A stretch of DNA of 35,473 nucleotides. Origin: Acidobacteriota bacterium. Its GTDB lineage: Bacteria > Acidobacteriota > Thermoanaerobaculia > UBA5066. The stretch lies in contig JARXKK010000022.1 of NCBI GenBank assembly GCA_030278895.1, positions 1-35,473 of the forward strand, written 5' to 3'. The notes below the pieces were generated by a model. The model saw only the letters and a program-made list of their open reading frames with translations. It made no database searches and had not been told where the DNA came from. The position numbers were made by a program, and so were the translations under genes. Shown piece after piece: positions 34,544 through 35,473 of the stretch (within the stretch, counting starts at the first letter, position 1; each line of letters opens with the position of its first letter).

Positions 34544-35402
34544 GCGCGAACGTGAGAGTTCCGCGGATGCGCATTTCGTCGAGCGTCTCGAGCGGCAGCG
34601 CGCCGTCCCGCTTGCCGAGCTTCTTCCCGTCCGCTCCGAGGACGAGTGGAAGGTGCGCGTACGAGGGCGTCGGGAGACCGAGAGCCCGCTGAAGCGCGAT
34701 CTGCCGCGCGGTGGAGTCGAGGAGGTCAGCCCCGCGCACGACCTCGGTGACGCCCTGCGCCGCGTCGTCCACGACGACGGCGAGCTGGTAAGCGAAGGGG
34801 CCATCCGCGCGTTTCACGACGAAGTCGCCGACGAAGAGCCGGAGATCTTCGGAAATGGGACCGAAGAGAATGTCTTTGAAGGTGAAGAGACCGGGGGGAA
34901 CGCGGAAGCGGAAGGCGCGGGGGGCGCGACCAGCAAGCAGTCCGCTCCGACACGTGCCGGGATAGATCGCGCCGATTGCGACGAAGGGCCGGCCTCGCCC
35001 TCCACCCTCATTCGCAGAATCTTCTTCTTCTCCCTCTTCTCCCGCCGCCGGCGCCGAGGCCGCGCGGAGAAGGTCGGCGCGCGAGCACGCACAGGCATAG
35101 ATCTCTTTCTTTCTAAGCAGATCTTCAAATGCCGTCTCGTAATGTGCGAGACGGGCAGATTGAAAGACGACCTCCCCGTCCCACGTCAGCCCGAACCGCT
35201 CGAGCGTCCGCAGGATGTCGTCGGCCGCGCCCGCGACGACGCGCGGGGTGTCGAGATCCTCCATCCGCACGAACCAGCGCCCGCCTTTCGCTCGCGCGAA
35301 GAGCCATGAGCCGAGCGCGGCGACGAGGCTGCCGAGGTGGAGCGGGCCCGTGGGAGAGGGCGCGAAGCGCCCCGTGGGAGGCGAGGCCGGCGCGGAGGTC
35401 AC
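34428..35402 (-). CDS. gluQ: Glutamyl-Q tRNA(Asp) synthetase
   Basis: A 324-residue GluRS-like enzyme without the anticodon-binding domain, which attaches glutamate to queuosine in tRNA-Asp. The start GTG reads MTSAPASPPTGRFAPSPTGP followed by LHLGS, the modified HIGH motif. The ATP region is FVRMEDLDTPR, the zinc-type cysteines are in YACACSR and YPGTC, and KKLGKRDGA replaces KMSKS. Between the first and second Cys pairs lies an unusually acidic, Glu-rich insert (GEEGEEEDSANEGGG). A TAATCT hexamer ends 6 bases before the GTG, again a short-leader arrangement. The 3' end overlaps the convergent membrane-protein gene. Confidence 0.9.
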   Translation of the reverse strand: MTSAPASPPTGRFAPSPTGPLHLGSLVAALGSWLFARAKGGRWFVRMEDLDTPRVVAGAADDILRTLERFGLTWDGEVVFQSARLAHYETAFEDLLRKKEIYACACSRADLLRAASAPAAGEEGEEEDSANEGGGRGRPFVAIGAIYPGTCRSGLLAGRAPRAFRFRVPPGLFTFKDILFGPISEDLRLFVGDFVVKRADGPFAYQLAVVVDDAAQGVTEVVRGADLLDSTARQIALQRALGLPTPSYAHLPLVLGADGKKLGKRDGALPLETLDEMRIRGTLTFALSVLGQAPAAGSPREMLEEARHRFDPSRIPREPRRAPG

Positions 35403-35434
35403 GAGACGAGATTAACTCGCGAAAAGCCAGGCGC

Positions 35435-35463
35435 TTGACGCAGCCTCACGCGTTCCTTACGAT
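35435..35463 (+). promoter_or_regulatory. Sigma70-type promoter reading out of the window
   Basis: TTGACG (35435-35440) and TACGAT (35458-35463) are separated by exactly 17 bases on the plus strand. It lies divergent from the GluQ-RS gene and would drive a gene beyond the right edge. Confidence 0.65.
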
Positions 35464-35473
35464 CCACCGCTCT

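Overview
This is a GC-rich bacterial chromosomal segment with densely packed genes on both strands. Serine/threonine kinases carrying either a C-terminal beta-propeller or an N-terminal sensor, a large DUF6600-like secreted protein, GYF/TM2 and DUF4230 proteins, and many short-leader or leaderless-looking starts suggest an Acidobacteriota-type genome. That assignment is an inference from gene style; no rRNA or other phylogenetic marker was tested.

Layout. 1-185: the end of an IS481-type insertion sequence, with the first 33 codons of its transposase reading off the left edge. 187-3040: a minus-strand pair, a secreted PhoD-like phosphatase followed by a secreted alpha/beta hydrolase. 3168-3339: an initiator tRNA-fMet with its own promoter and terminator. 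3387-3848: a peroxiredoxin whose catalytic cysteine codon is an in-frame TGA followed by a SECIS-like hairpin, so very probably a selenoprotein. 3895-7122 (minus): phosphohexomutase, enolase and an FtsB/DivIC-like protein. 7157-9771: a CAP-domain lipoprotein translationally coupled to a two-domain ThyX-like protein. 9787-12378 (minus): a kinase with a beta-propeller. 12423-12707: a small unknown protein, divergent from a plus-strand run of cysteine desulfurase, cupredoxin, HAMP-sensor kinase and HpcH/HpaI aldolase (to 17548).

17585-21771 looks like an accessory, partly decayed island: a lipoprotein and a secreted zinc metalloprotease, a fused lipoprotein/DUF1801 relic with a premature stop, a PIN-toxin/antitoxin pair, and a second DUF1801 relic. 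Housekeeping content resumes with a secreted amidohydrolase, a radical SAM protein, cysteine synthase, the DUF6600-like protein, GYF-TM2, DUF4230, a TPR protein, uridine kinase, tyrosyl-tRNA synthetase, a TyrA-like dehydrogenase, two membrane proteins and GluQ-RS. A clear forward promoter at 35435-35463 points out of the window.

The strongest unusual signal is the selenocysteine-type peroxiredoxin, which contains no cysteine at all. Next come the chimeric and duplicated DUF1801 relics around the toxin-antitoxin locus, and the tandem ThyX protein whose two halves appear to keep different parts of the ThyX signature.
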